DNA of 64,000 nt from Kingdonia uniflora (taxonomy: Eukaryota > Streptophyta > Magnoliopsida > Ranunculales > Circaeasteraceae): contig JACGCM010001844.1 of NCBI GenBank assembly GCA_014058105.1, forward strand, positions 1,550,001 through 1,614,000. Direction: 5' to 3'. The notes beneath the pieces are model-generated. The model searched no databases and was not told where the DNA came from. It saw only the letters and a list, made by a program, of their open reading frames with translations. Shown here in pieces: positions 12,001-22,559 of the stretch. A program made the position numbers and the translations under genes. Each line of letters starts with the position of its first letter. The stretch's first letter is position 1.

Positions 12001-15000
12001 TAAAAAAGGGCCCCCAAAATAACATAAAATGAAGTTGCCTTGCTGGTTTAAGGCGATTGACCTCATCGCAAGGTCAAGGGTTCAAATCCTCACCTTGTTT
12101 ACAATTTTTATCATTTTTGTACAGGAAAATATGTACTACCATTTTTTTTTACCTTGGTGGGGGACCTCATTTTTGGACCTCGCCTAGAGCCCCCTAAACC
12201 TCAGAGCCGGCCCTATCTAGTAGGAAACTAACTCCTACTAGAAACTACTAAATATTGATAATAATTAAATATAGAAACTACTAAATATTGATAATAATTA
12301 AATATAGAAACAAACTACTAATATTAATTTAAAGATATGATCCTGGGTATCACACCATGCAATAATACGGTGTATTCGGACATCACACTTAACATAAATC
12401 ATAATCTCCAACATATATTTTGGATGGATTTTTAAGAGTAAATCGGTATTTCTATACTAATTTTTGTGCAGTTCACATTTAATATGCAATATTTTAAATA
12501 CTATATTTATCACACTTTTTTTATTTTTTTATTTTTTATTTAGGTATTTTATTAGAGGTTTGATCAAACTCAGTATACATGTTTTTTATAGGCGTGTTAT
12601 TGGGATTAATAGTTTTATCTTATGAATTAATCATGCTATATTTTATGGGAGCGGATCCATGGACACTCCCTTTTGGGACACTCACCGGACACTCATTTAT
12701 GAGGAACACATAAAAATGTTTTAAGAGGTTTTTTCTTTGTAGATATGATATTCTTATCATGTAGATCATCCTTACCAAATATCAATTTATTTCGACAATT
12801 CTATCATCATTGAAAAGAGATTTGAAATATTGTTTACGTTTTAAGTTGTCCATTTTATCTAAATTCTTAGGTTATATTTTATGATGTAGAAATGTCGGAC
12901 TGACCTAATAATTTGTAAGTATGATTTCAATGGCAACGAGATCATATTTGTACGGATAAAAGTTTTTTAATCGTCTTTAAATGGGTCCTAATGATTGAGT
13001 GTCTAGGTGTGTCCCAAAAGGGAGTGTCCACAGATCCACTCGTTTTACTTGCGCTTCTATACTAAACTGCCGACTTCTTAAGGAGATTTTAAGAATTATA
13101 ATCCATTTAATTTGAACTTTTCCCGCGTCGTACTTCACTTTCCCACTGAATATCTTGGATCCAAACATCTTTTTTTCATTACTAGGAGTCTAGGACCCAA
13201 ACTAAAAAAACTCGGTATAAGCAATGTGCAAGGGATAAGACACCAATCTTCATGCCTGCACCTCCTCCCAACATCTAATTTATGGCTTTAATTATATATA
13301 TTTTTCTTTCCATATAGATGAGAGTTCAGCTAAAGAGGAGGCTCGGAGGAATATCCAAGATGGAAATCAGGGTTATTCAAATGCAGACGTGGTTGTCAAA
13401 CTTGGAGGATGGGACCCCAATCTTAGTCAAACGGTAGCTCAAGCTTGCTTGAGCGCCCTTAAAAGGATGATCCTTTCAGATAAGAAACTTCCAGGTATCC
13501 AAATAGTTTTGTCTCAGATTACTCTCTGAACATGCATATTTCACTTTGATTTATTTTCATGTAGCTCAGGCTTTGCTTGAGCACCCTTAAAAGGTTGATC
13601 CTTTCAGATAAGAAACTTCCAAGTATCCAAATAGTTTTGCCTCAGATTACTTTCTGAACATGCATATTTCACTTTGATTTCTTTTCATGTAGTAGGCATA
13701 CGGGTTTGGTGTTATAGCTAAGTATGAGTTGTCAGTGCTTGTGTGACCAATATCTCCATCTGCTAAAAGTCGTAGAGATAGTTAGGCAATTAGCTTACCC
13801 TTACAAAATTGATTAAACTCGAAGACTTCAAATACTAATGTTGTAAATGTTTCTCGAATATTAGTGGTCTTAAATAAAGAATGTAACGAAAAATAAACGA
13901 AACTGTATCCAACTATATAGACTTCTCTACTACTAACTTTTTTCTACTTTCACTATACTCTGTAGCTTATCCTAACCTAACGAAAGAAAATAAGAAAACA
14001 TTCATTTAGAAGATCTCAATACATTTGTCACGGGACAATTTAGAAGCTTGTTCCTTCTTTTTTGTTCTCTCCAACTCCGTTTATAGGCAGTTGTCTTTGT
14101 CAAGGTGTCAAACTGTACCGGCTCTGACCCTAGTTGATATGGAGCAAATACAACATTATGTTGATTCACTTACTGCTTTCCTCGTTTGCAGATTCTGATG
14201 TTTACTTATTTAGTAGTATTGCCTTACACTTCCTTGTTGCCAGTCAGACAGACAGTAGTGGCTAATGATGTACATAATCAGCGGAAGCTACGATTAAGTT
14301 TATACAAAGTAATGATGATAAACTAGTATACCGCAATGCGGTTTGGATTGACCATCGATAACTTTTTGTGATTTTTTTTCTTTTAAATTTCTCTTATGTC
14401 CAGGCTGGCCCTGGCTGTAGGGGCAAGAAGCGGCCGCCTAGGGCCGCCGATTTTTAATGTAAATTCGGGGCCTCCAAATGTTTTAGTACTATTTAAAAAA
14501 GGACCCTTAAAATAACATACAATTAAGTTGTCTTGTTGGTTTATAGTGTTTCACCTCATCTCAAAGGTTCAATTACTCACCTTATTCATAAATTTTATCA
14601 TTTTTGTACAAGAAAATATGTGGTACCAATTTTCTTTCCCCGGCGGGGGGCCTCATTTTCGGACTCGCCTAAGGCCCCCCTAAACTTCAGGGCCGGCTGC
14701 TTATCTCTACATTTATTCTTGCTCTACACTTCTTGAAGGCTGAATTATCACATACATACGCACACACAATAAAACGTCTCAGTCTAAGTGCGGTGCTCCG
14801 TTGTTTAACGTCATGTGGTACTCCGTCGTAGTTGGCTCGTTGGAGACGGGGATTTCTAAAATCTAACCACTTCTAATGTGTTGTGGACTTAAAAAAGAGA
14901 GATTTAGTGGTACCCAAACTTACATACTCAGTTATCATAAAATGAGAGTACGGAGACTCTCCAAGTACACAGTTAGAGAGAGATGCATTTCTTTTACTTT

Positions 15001-15617
15001 TAAATGACAAAAGTAGCCTTTGTTTCTTACTTATATTACTGTTTGTTAGACAAAACTTAATTGAGAATAGATAAAAAAATAAAACGGTAATTTTGAGATG
15101 GGAAAAAGCTTCAATGAACACTCATAACTACCCAAGTGACATTTTGCCCCTAAGTTGAAGTAAAAGAGATCTCCCTATCGGTCGGTCTGATTAGGGTTCA
15201 AGAGGAATTCTTAATTAGCACTTGAATTGAGAAAATCCTCGGCTTTATTAATTCTTCAATCTAGAGACAACTAGGGTTAACTTGCAATGAGGGCGTAGCC
15301 CTTTATTTAAAACAAAACCTAAGTGAACTTCCCAATTAAACTATGGAAGCTAAATCAAATCATAACTGCTAAATACTGAAAATACAACAAATTGGCAACC
15401 TGTCATTTTAATCTATTCAGTGTTTGTATTTTCATTTTCATTTTACATTCAGTTTGATTGATTATCACTCATTGGAGGTTTCTAACTAGTACCTATTCCT
15501 CCCTTTTTTTCTGCTATACTTGAAGGTAAGAAGAGTCTATACGTCAGATTAGGATGCCGGGGTGATTGGCCAAACATAAATCCTCCAGGTTGGGACCCAT
15601 CTTCTTCTGAGCAATAG
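6029..15617 (+). CDS. SKL2: Shikimate kinase-like 2 protein, chloroplast-type, seven visible exons
   Basis: Exons are 6029-6219, 6696-6890, 7159-7220, 9516-9582, 9860-9978, 13318-13494 and 15526-15617. Every junction is GT-AG and the phases join without error into 300 residues plus TAG. The first exon starts FSDGTAEVELRL (CS/HSP20-like fold). The middle has WPDIMESWESL and INQKVARELAIGLGY (the degenerate shikimate-kinase part). The end has SNADVVVKLGGWDP and KKSLYVRLGCRGDWPNI. From memory of the plant family this is SKL2, a plastid paralogue thought not to have shikimate kinase activity. The family is about 385 residues long, so about 85 N-terminal residues, including the transit peptide, are missing. 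No suitable exon is seen between 1 and 6028; it may lie left of the window or be lost. Introns 3 and 5 are swollen by LTR elements. Confidence 0.93.
7857..9466 (+). mobile_element. Complete TRIM-size LTR retroelement in SKL2 intron 3
   Basis: Two nearly identical LTRs of 483 bp (7857-8339 and 8984-9466) start TGATGCAGTATGG and end GCGCTGCATCA. The 5-bp direct repeat CTTTG flanks the element at 7852-7856 and 9467-9471. Directly after the left LTR, ATTGGTATCAGGGC is a primer-binding site complementary to initiator tRNA-Met. A purine tract (GCAGAGGGGAA) precedes the right LTR. Only 644 bp lie between the LTRs, with no reverse transcriptase or integrase, so it depends on another element. The LTRs differ at a handful of positions, which suggests a fairly recent insertion. 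Confidence 0.93.
8386..8685 (+). CDS. Short internal ORF of the TRIM element
   Basis: A 99-codon ORF starts 46 bp after the left LTR. Its start (MEEDATRGEITRLTQQ) resembles the opening of a Ty3-type gag. The rest is unrecognised, and the reading continues in broken frames to ALPLKFKDKFSHAEG just before the right LTR. The arrangement suggests that the start of gag and the end of the coding region of a longer parent were joined by deletion. There is no sign that it makes a useful protein. Confidence 0.4.
   Translation: MEEDATRGEITRLTQQITTLVRESCHGFEKIGFENSSLTVLDEHPKYLHSTLLNGEPIFLHDVKENMIFVDWDLPLIFDEYSEDSDIAINKKLYQCTIG
11562..11803. repeat. 121-bp tandem duplication next to the primer-binding site
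   Basis: Units 11562-11682 and 11683-11803 are almost identical, and each ends with the TGATACCAAG part of the primer-binding site. The site is therefore doubled. The duplication happened inside the short LTR element and is recent judging by the few differences. Confidence 0.9.
11908..12215. mobile_element. hAT-type MITE with a tRNA-like internal segment, copy 1
   Basis: 308 bp with terminal inverted repeats CAGGGCCGACCCTG and, reversed from the right end, TAGGGCCGGCTCTG. CCTAGTAG on the left and TCTAGTAG on the right form the 8-bp target duplication (7 of 8 match). The other LTR of the host element (about 10220-10235) shows the uninterrupted site. Inside, GGTTCAAATCC (12079-12089) is a canonical pol III B box, preceded by a segment resembling the 5' half of a tRNA gene. 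Confidence 0.88.
13435..13689 (+). repeat. Tandem duplication of the end of SKL2 exon 6 and its splice donor
   Basis: Unit 1 (13435-13561) carries the last 60 bases of exon 6, the donor CCAG/GTATCC and the start of intron 6. Unit 2 (13562-13689) repeats this with about 10 changes. In unit 2 the donor reads CCAAGTATCC: the last exonic G is now A, and a frame-changing difference (GGCTTTGC for AGCTTGC) is present. Unit 2 is therefore probably silent intron sequence. Confidence 0.9.
14401..14699. mobile_element. hAT-type MITE, copy 2 of the tRNA-bearing family
   Basis: 299 bp, clearly the same family as 11908-12215, including the TTTATCATTTTTGTACA and CCTCATTTT segments. Ends are CAGGCTGGCCCTG and (reversed) CAGCCGGCCCTGA. 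The flanks CTTATGTC and CTTATCTC form an 8-bp duplication with one mismatch. The B-box part (AGGTTCAATTACTC) is decayed compared with copy 1. It lies in SKL2 intron 6. Confidence 0.87.
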
Positions 15618-17225
15618 ATCCAGCTATTCGAAAGATCTTCCCAGATTCGACAAGCTCGTGAAATATTTGTATGGCCAAGGGGGGTTTCTAGAAAGGAAAG
15701 ATCAGAAACCGTCATTTGTACTAACACTTACACAACTTTAGCAAATGGTATCTGAGCAAATGGTATCTGAATTGACCTGTGTAATTTTGATCCATAAATA
15801 ATTATCTTCAATGATACAAAATCATAATTCCTCAGACAATATCTTTATGGAACTGATTTGTGAAATCTTGAGTCTCCTCACTCGGCAGGTCCATGATTTA
15901 CCAACTACATTGTGCTCTAGTGGTGATGGTCGGGAGGTCAAGGGTTCGATTCTCACTTTCGTATGGGCTTTGAGGTTGGTATGAGCCCATCGGCCTTGTG
16001 TCGACTTGCCTGGTTCGTGTGGTTTGCGGGCTCTTGCATGAGCCCTAGACGAGTCTAGTCGGGAATTGACGGTCTGCGGCCAGGATACGAGCTACAAAAA
16101 ATAAAAATATGAAGGGTCTTGAGTGGGTTTGAAGTACAAATATGTTTACTACTATGTGATTGAATTCCCACACTCGGCAGGTCCATGTTTTTGTGTGTAA
16201 ACCATTAGAGGACATGGTGTTTTCCACTTGATTTTTGGTATTAGACACGAAGTGTTGTGTTTTGGCGATTGTTTCACTAAAAGCAATGCGTTCTGCCGAG
16301 ATCTGTGAAGTAGAGCAGTCTCCAGTTGCACTGTTCATCTGTAACTAACTAGAAGTGAAATTCATATGCCTCTCCCAAAAAAAAAAAAAAAAAAAAAAAC
16401 CAATTGGCAAAGTTCATAAACCAAATCAGTTGTTTTAAGCTTGACCGGCAGTTCATTGGTGGGTCTCGACTTTCCAAAATCACATTGGACTATGGTTTTA
16501 GGGAAATCCTTATAGATCCAAATTCGTGACTCTTGCTCTACAAATCCAGCAAAATTCAGTAATGTTGGCGGATGGTCCAATTTAAATTTATTTCAGTTGC
16601 AACTTGCTAACGGGGATAGAAAACAGAATGTTTCACAGAACCACATTGGCCACTCCACCTTGCAAAACACAACTTCGCTTATCCCAAAGGATATAGTTAT
16701 TCAGGAAGTAATTCATTAAAAATCTGAAACAAGTTGTTATTAGGGATGCATTCATCAAAACAAAAACCATAGCAATCTCAGAATCATTCATCAAAACTAA
16801 CTGAAATAATATTTGATTCTTTATTAGATAATATGGGCAATGCAACCCAGAAAATACAAACAATCATAGACAAATTTTAACTTAATAGGCAGGCATTGGT
16901 TTTACCAACTGCGGACAAACTGCCACAAATTGAAGAATGTTCCATACAAATAATAGTAATAGAAGGGCAAAATCAACATACCATCAACATCAAAAGGCAA
17001 ATACAATAATGATCTCGAGTAGCAACAGTAATAGAAGGGTAAAATCATCATTCCCCAATCCAAGAATTCTTTAGCTAACATAAAGACCAAAAGCGATAAA
17101 ACAAATTAAATAGGAGCAAGGCAGTTATTCTAAAACTCCAAACACCTAAACCCGAAAGTTGATATTCACATAATCATGTCGACGCATTTCCTATTTAATC
17201 CAAGTAGAAGAAACGGCTTCAACAG
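15618..17225. other. 3' flank of SKL2 and spacer to the next, convergent gene
   Basis: No gene is recognised. It holds a doubled ATGGTATCTGA motif (15746-15770), the SINE-like segment below, a 17-bp direct repeat CACTCGGCAGGTCCATG (about 15879 and 16170), and a 23-base A run at 16377-16399. Confidence 0.5.
15900..16110 (+). mobile_element. tRNA-derived SINE-like segment
   Basis: GTGCTCTAGTGGTGATGG resembles a tRNA A-box region, and 37 bases on GGTTCGATTCTC is a good B box, the spacing of a pol III promoter in a tRNA-derived SINE. The body contains GCCCATCGGCCTTGTG and ends in an A-rich stretch (CAAAAAATAAAAA). A 17-bp direct repeat about 290 bp apart brackets the segment but does not abut its ends, so the target duplication is unproven. 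Confidence 0.5.
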
Positions 17226-17733
17226 CTAATTTGCGATCTCTTGTTCCGTCTTCGGGGCAACTAATCCAAAGCTGAGTATGGGTATGGGTATGGGTATGGG
17301 TATGGAATCTTGCTCCTCCTTTGGAGTTAGCATTCCACAGTTAATTTTGGATGAACTCTGAATAAACAACAAAGTTGATATCAGCAGTGTAAAGGTTTCA
17401 AAGTTTTTCAGAAAACAATCTGTAAGCTTGATAAATACGTGGAATACTATGTACTTTATTCAATGTAGCAGCTGCGAAGGCGTCATTGTGGTTCAAACGT
17501 GAGTCCTTTTCCCTAAGATGACTGGACTCTTCCCTGTAATAATTACTAATATTTAGGATCTAAATATTATAAGAATAAAGCATTAAGGAAGAAGCTGGTG
17601 GGTAACATGGGTTATACTTAAACTTGATTTTATCCATTAAATTGAGCTGGGAAAAAATAAATTAAAACAACATTGGTACTTACCCAACAAAATAATTACA
17701 CGGCGCTTGCTTCGGCTCAGGTTTAGAAGAACA
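17226..17733 (-). CDS. Unrecognised minus-strand gene, last three exons
   Basis: Three exons join in phase with good GT-AG sites: 17684-17733 (CSSKPEPKQAPCNYFVG), 17455-17533 (EESSHLREKDSRLNHNDAF...TLNK) and 17226-17357 (SSSKINCGMLTPKEEQ..., ending IAN and TAG). Introns are 150 and 97 bp, normal for plants. The final exon includes a (GGGTAT)n run that encodes a Pro-Ile repeat. I do not recognise the family. Upstream candidates on the same strand (an ATG near 17883 opening MEDLKPCSKCRLQEME, and one near 18073) do not join in phase by an obvious donor, so the N-terminus is open. It runs convergently to SKL2. Confidence 0.5.
17276..17305. repeat. (GGGTAT)5 hexanucleotide repeat in coding sequence
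   Basis: Five hexamer units lie inside the last exon of the unrecognised minus-strand gene. Since 6 is a multiple of 3, length changes would keep the frame and only alter the number of Ile-Pro pairs. Confidence 0.85.
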
Positions 17734-20347
17734 CTGAATAAACAAACAAAATAGATGTTAATAGCATAGAAGTTGAAAGGGCCCCATAAAAATAGTCCAA
17801 GAGCTCAACAAAATCTTGTTTAGGTTCAAAGTCTCCATCTCTTGCAATCGACATTTACTGCATGGTTTAAGGTCTTCCATTTCAAAAGAGAAGGAGCTTC
17901 ACTTGGATCAACACAAGGGGGTCATGTACCCGTGACATGTGAGAGAACCCAAAGAGTTAAACTAACGCATGATTCAACACATGTTAATTCCTTGTGTTTA
18001 ACACTAGCCCTGTAGGCACTATAGAATCAATCAGATTTCGCTCATTCGTCCCTGAAAGAGAAGTGACCTCCATATTGGTCCACCAAAGCAATTTCCAATT
18101 TGTAGATCAATAATTATGAGTCGACTTGGATCGAAAATTAATATAATGAAACGCCAGTTTGATCGCGTTTGCTTTCTCGCTAAAACCCTGCTGATGATCA
18201 TCTTTTATGTTCTTGCCAACCCTTGTCAAGAGCCCACTCCCTTTAATAAAATAACTCATCAAAACGACCACCCTTCAACAATAAAAGACACAGCACTTCA
18301 TACAACACCCCTTTCACGAGCTTCCATTATGTCTCAATTAACTCAAAATCGCAAAGCTCGTAACCAATTAGACCAAAAAAGTAAACCCCAAATAAATTAA
18401 TAAAAAAACATACCATAGAATATATGGGGGTATCTCAAAATGGGACCAAAAACTGGTTGTATCACAATATACATCTAAAGATATGACATTAACGTATGTA
18501 CCATGGACATGGCTAATTCTAGAAAACACGTGTCCACATGTGCTACATGAACACGCTTGTCGACAGATACGTCCCTGGGTACACTTAAAATGACCTTTTT
18601 TATAGTTTTCTTTAGACTTTTTTCCTTGTCTCAGTGACAAGGATCAGAGATACACTACTTTTGACCATCACCCAAAATTAATTCATTTTTCAACTAACAC
18701 CAGTAATGTAATTTTTAATGACAATTCTGCCCTTCCCTGTGTCACAGTAACTTACCCATTTTTTTGTATTGGTTGCTCTAAGCGACTACGCCACATACGC
18801 AACTTTTAATCAAATGAGTATCTACATAAATTAATGGTTGGGAATAAGTCTTCCCAACAAAACGAACATCTTTCTCATTTCAGAAAAAGAAAATGAAGTT
18901 CTTGTGTTCTCAATCAAAGACATCATTTTCTTCGAATAAGAGAGAGAGAGAGAGAGAGAACATTGAGGTTCAAATAAAATGCATTCTTCACCTTTCCAAA
19001 AGAAGAAACCTTCTATTTCTCTTTAAACTAATCTACTTATTACTCTCTTCTCTTTCTCTCAATTCTCCCTCTTCAACCCCGTCTCCTTATTTCCTCTCTA
19101 CTCCTTCCCCGTCTATCTTATTCTTCATCTTTACAGCTAGATAAATGCTCAGCATCAACAACCAAGATTTTTAAGGTTTTGACTCAATTAACTGCGATCT
19201 TGTCACCAAGTGGGTCTTGCATAATCTGGTTTAAAAGGTCCAAACCAAACCCACTTCAAGTTGGCAGATAAGTTATTTGGTTGATTGGTCCATGTGCAAT
19301 ATGGTTATAAGGTTATAACCAACTTGCCTCATTTCAAATTCAAGCCAAAATCTACTTCACAACAACAACAATACTGACTTGAAAACAAAAATAGACGACT
19401 CACAATTTCCTAAGCCTAAAAGTCTCCATAAAGCAATTTTGTTTTTCTCCTCCATAGACCCACAAAACTTTATTTTCTGTAAAAAAGGGTTTAGAGATTA
19501 GACTACCCAAGAACGATATTTGTCTTTGGTTTGGAACATATGCTACAGGTGAAGAAGCAATTAGCTTATGATGAAGCCATTTATAAAGTTAGCGGATAAT
19601 TTGGAAGGTTGGATTTCTCAATATCCCACAATAATTGGTTAATTTCAATGTAGATGCAAAGCTTCAAGTTAACTTTATAAAGTTTAACTGGTCATGAGCA
19701 GGGGAAACAAGCGAAATTGGATACTAAAAAGGTGAAATCAGCTATTATAGAGGCTCATCCCTTGCAACAATTGGTAGGGTTTCATAATTCATCCAATGGT
19801 AAAGTTACTTACTATAGTGTCTACATTTTTAAAGAGCATCTCAAGAAAAATTACAAAGAATGAGGTGGAAGGGGTGAGAATATTTTGTGGGTTAGAGAGG
19901 AAATGTTATGGCGTGGGATGATATGTAGTTAAATTTTTTTATGAGGATTGAAAATGTCGAAGACAGTTGAGTACCTTTTGTTTAAATATGACTTGGCAGT
20001 CAAGACATTTACTAACTACTAAGAGGATATATGATATGCATCTCTATTGGATTTATTCTCTTGGTTCAAATTTTTTATGATGGATTTTACTCCTTTGATT
20101 TCACAGATATGAAGTGTAGATATGAAGTGTGTTTCTGGATATTTAACATGGATGACTTGCATATAGTTCGGTAAAATATGCGCATCTTTTTTTGGAACAA
20201 ATTTATTCTCTAAGTTGTCATCAATTTTTTTTTTTATGTATTACGAATTGATTTTGATTTCCCATATAAGCTAACTATCTACATAACTAGGTTCCCAACT
20301 ATTGATTAGAGTTTTATGACGAGCAACTATGGATTTCTAAGCGAAAA
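17734..20347. other. Spacer without a recognised gene
   Basis: Contains possible 5' parts of the preceding minus-strand gene (17760-18110), an (AG)n microsatellite near 18940-18958 and short ORFs of poor quality. A T/C-rich stretch lies at about 19015-19135. Confidence 0.4.
19681..19863 (+). pseudogene. Short coding-like fragment, unrecognised
   Basis: A frame of 60 codons without an ATG ends at TGA (19861-19863). It reads in part VKSAIIEAHPLQQLVGFHN and then a Tyr-rich, Lys-rich tail. The amino-acid choice looks like real protein rather than chance, but I cannot name it. It could be a captured or relic exon. Confidence 0.25.
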
Positions 20348-21059
20348 TGTTAAAACTACGTTTGCAGAAGCTAAATTAATCTCAATTAAAACTAAGATCT
20401 CTCAATTGCATAAAATAAAAGGTCAAAAGAACTAGGGGTTTTAGATTTACCCCAAACTTTACATCTATCTCTAAGGCAAAGTCTTTTTCTTATTCAAACC
20501 AACCTCCCTAATAAACTAAGCTTAGGCTCTCTTTTATAGGAGACGAGACCTAGCACAAATAAAAACCTTAATACCAATCTAATTAGAAAACTAGTTCTAT
20601 TATTCAAGGAATTAAATTAAATAGAAATAACTAAAAAAAGGTGCGAACACGACGTATGAGACATGCTACTCGTGGTTGTGGCGAGAAAATCTGCAAGGCA
20701 TCAATATGAAACCAAAAGTGCACGCTTAACAACTCGGGAATACGGCCACAAGTTTTACCGTAACTTGCTAGTATACCTTTGGACGTTGTAACACATCATT
20801 TCGAAGCTCATGTTGCTTCATTGTATTACCAACTGCGGACAACGTATCTATACGTTGTACTTGAAGTCACCAAAACGTCGGACACACAAAGTCGAAAGAA
20901 CGAACTAGAAACTCTATCCAATAAGGGTCAACATACGAAACTATTTTCGGTACACCGAGTTGCAAAAAATTATTCCATCTGAGCTGCAAGAAATTACTCC
21001 CTCCTGGTTCCCAACTGTCCCTAAATATTGCCAAAACTAATTGCCCTCTTCAATCGCTT

Positions 21060-22330
21060 TGAGAGCAATCTCCTACTGCTTTGTTCTCTTCTCCGAATTC
21101 TCCGTCAGATTTTTGCCAACCATGTCCGTCGTCAGCCCCATCGGAACCCACGATCCCCCCGCTTGATATGCGCCCGCCTCTAGTCGGCTACGGTCACCCC
21201 CGATTAGCGACTGTTCTAAAACAAGTGGGGCGTGGGTCTACGACCCTCCTTGTTGGTGATCTCGTGGCTCGCGTCCTCCATGGGCGCAAGCAGTTGCTGT
21301 GGCACGCTCGAGCCAGTTGAAGGCATGCCCTACACTCTGTTTAGTACCTTGCCCCGCCGAAGGCATGCCCTGACACGCGTTCTAACTTGGGCCCTCCGTG
21401 CCTTGACTTTGTCGTGGCACGCTCGTGCCTTTCGTGCCCTGTCTCAGTGACATGTTCACGTTATCTTCTCCGATCTCATGGTCCTCGCGCCCTAAATCGC
21501 GTAGTTCACCAATCTCGACAATGATAGGGACCTCACTCTTTTGATTTTTGGTCATCGTAGTCACCGGTGACCCTCCCTCTGCATTTGGCGATAAAATTAT
21601 CCCCTTTCCGATTGTTCTCCGAATTCTAGGCAAGAGTTTTGGAATGGGTTGGTCTTCTTTGGTTTGGTTAGGCTTCCTGACAATTGGAATCGTTAATCAT
21701 GTGAACCTCTCGCATCAATGTCGCAACCTCTTCGTGGGACTTTAATCGAGAACTCTCCAACACGTCTACGCTTTTCCCACCTACTAGATCAATCGCATAA
21801 TGAACCTCTCTCTACGTCGTCTCTTCGTATTGTTTCATCTCCAAGCCATCTTCATCGAATTTTTTCGATTCTTCCGTCACAACTCCCGCCTCAATCTCCA
21901 ACGCATCTTCGCCTACCCCACCCATGAAATCGGTTGCACGGGGAACCTCTCTCTTCGTCGGTACATCGTGGTGGTTTATCTTCAAACTATCTATATCGAT
22001 TTCAACACCAACACTCATCCGAAACCCATATTTTATGAGTTCTCAAGCATCTGAAACGCCTTCCTTGTCAAATCTCTTTTTAAACATAAAAACATTTGCG
22101 ATCTATGACAATTCGGAATCCATACTTCATTGGCTTCTCTTCATAGAAGTATGCCTTCGGCTTTTTTCTAATCTTTGTTCTATCCAATTTTCCATATAGT
22201 CTTCTACTTCGCAGTCTTTCCACCCGAACTTGTCCTATAATCCATTTAAATCTTATTGGCTTAGCATTGCTTACGCAGAGTCGTGTAGCAGATGCAGAAA
22301 TCACTGTAGCAACGCAAAAATTACTATAGT
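21060..22330. other. GC-rich interior with a local repeat, no intact gene
   Basis: Bases 21060-21740 are clearly richer in G+C than the surroundings, with many short overlapping ORFs on both strands and no domain I can name. The motif GAACCTCTCTCTACGTCG / GAACCTCTCTCTTCGTCG recurs about 150 bp apart (about 21800 and 21946). This may be a worn gag region of the surrounding minus-strand element. Confidence 0.4.
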
Positions 22331-22552
22331 TGTAACGATCCACCCTATACTGACTCACTGATATTGTCCCCACTTAGCCACTGCGGATCTCCAGCAATGT
22401 AGGGTTTTATTCGGCGGGGGAGCAGCTTCCCGATAGGTCACCCATTCTAGGACTACTCCCGCCCGAGCACGCTTAACTGTAGAGTTGATCCTACTCCCAC
22501 AACCAAGCACACTAAAAGGCCTCGGTGATAGTATTTGTCGGATAAATAACAA
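22331..22552 (-). repeat. Cassandra-type LTR with 5S rRNA-like promoter, copy 1
   Basis: Starts TGTAACGATCCACCC. On the minus strand the middle reads GTTAAGCGTGCTCGGGCG, then GAGTAGTCCTAGAATGGGTG and ACC, a close match to the 3' two thirds of plant 5S rRNA including the internal pol III boxes. Such 5S-bearing LTRs define the Cassandra TRIM family. The end appears cut at about 22552 compared with copy 2. Confidence 0.85.
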
Positions 22553-22559
22553 GCAAGAA

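Larger units (their letters stand above)
10127..12413 (-). mobile_element. Short non-autonomous LTR element in SKL2 intron 5, minus strand
   Basis: The LTRs are at about 10127-10385 and 11806-12413. On the minus strand they begin TGTTGGAGATTATG, preceded by the purine tract TGAGGGGGAG, a typical plant Copia-style end. The primer-binding site TGGTATCAAAGTGA lies on the minus strand at 11791-11804, inside the right LTR. TATAT is present on both outer flanks, but the site is low-complexity. The internal 1.4 kb has no polymerase domain. The right LTR is longer only because a MITE sits inside it. The element lies antisense to SKL2. Confidence 0.78.

Noticed and set aside
12061..12110. tRNA gene in the MITE
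   Set aside because: Only the B-box half is good; no cloverleaf with paired acceptor stem could be drawn, so it is treated as tRNA-derived.
15905..15955. Functional tRNA gene
   Set aside because: A- and B-box-like parts are present but stems do not pair and the sequence runs on as a SINE-like body.
17277..17305. Interstitial telomere repeat
   Set aside because: The unit is GGGTAT, not the plant TTTAGGG, and it lies in a coding exon.
22400..22500. 5S rRNA gene
   Set aside because: The match is limited to the 3' two thirds, changed in several places, and lies within LTR-like repeats, so a Cassandra-type LTR explains it.
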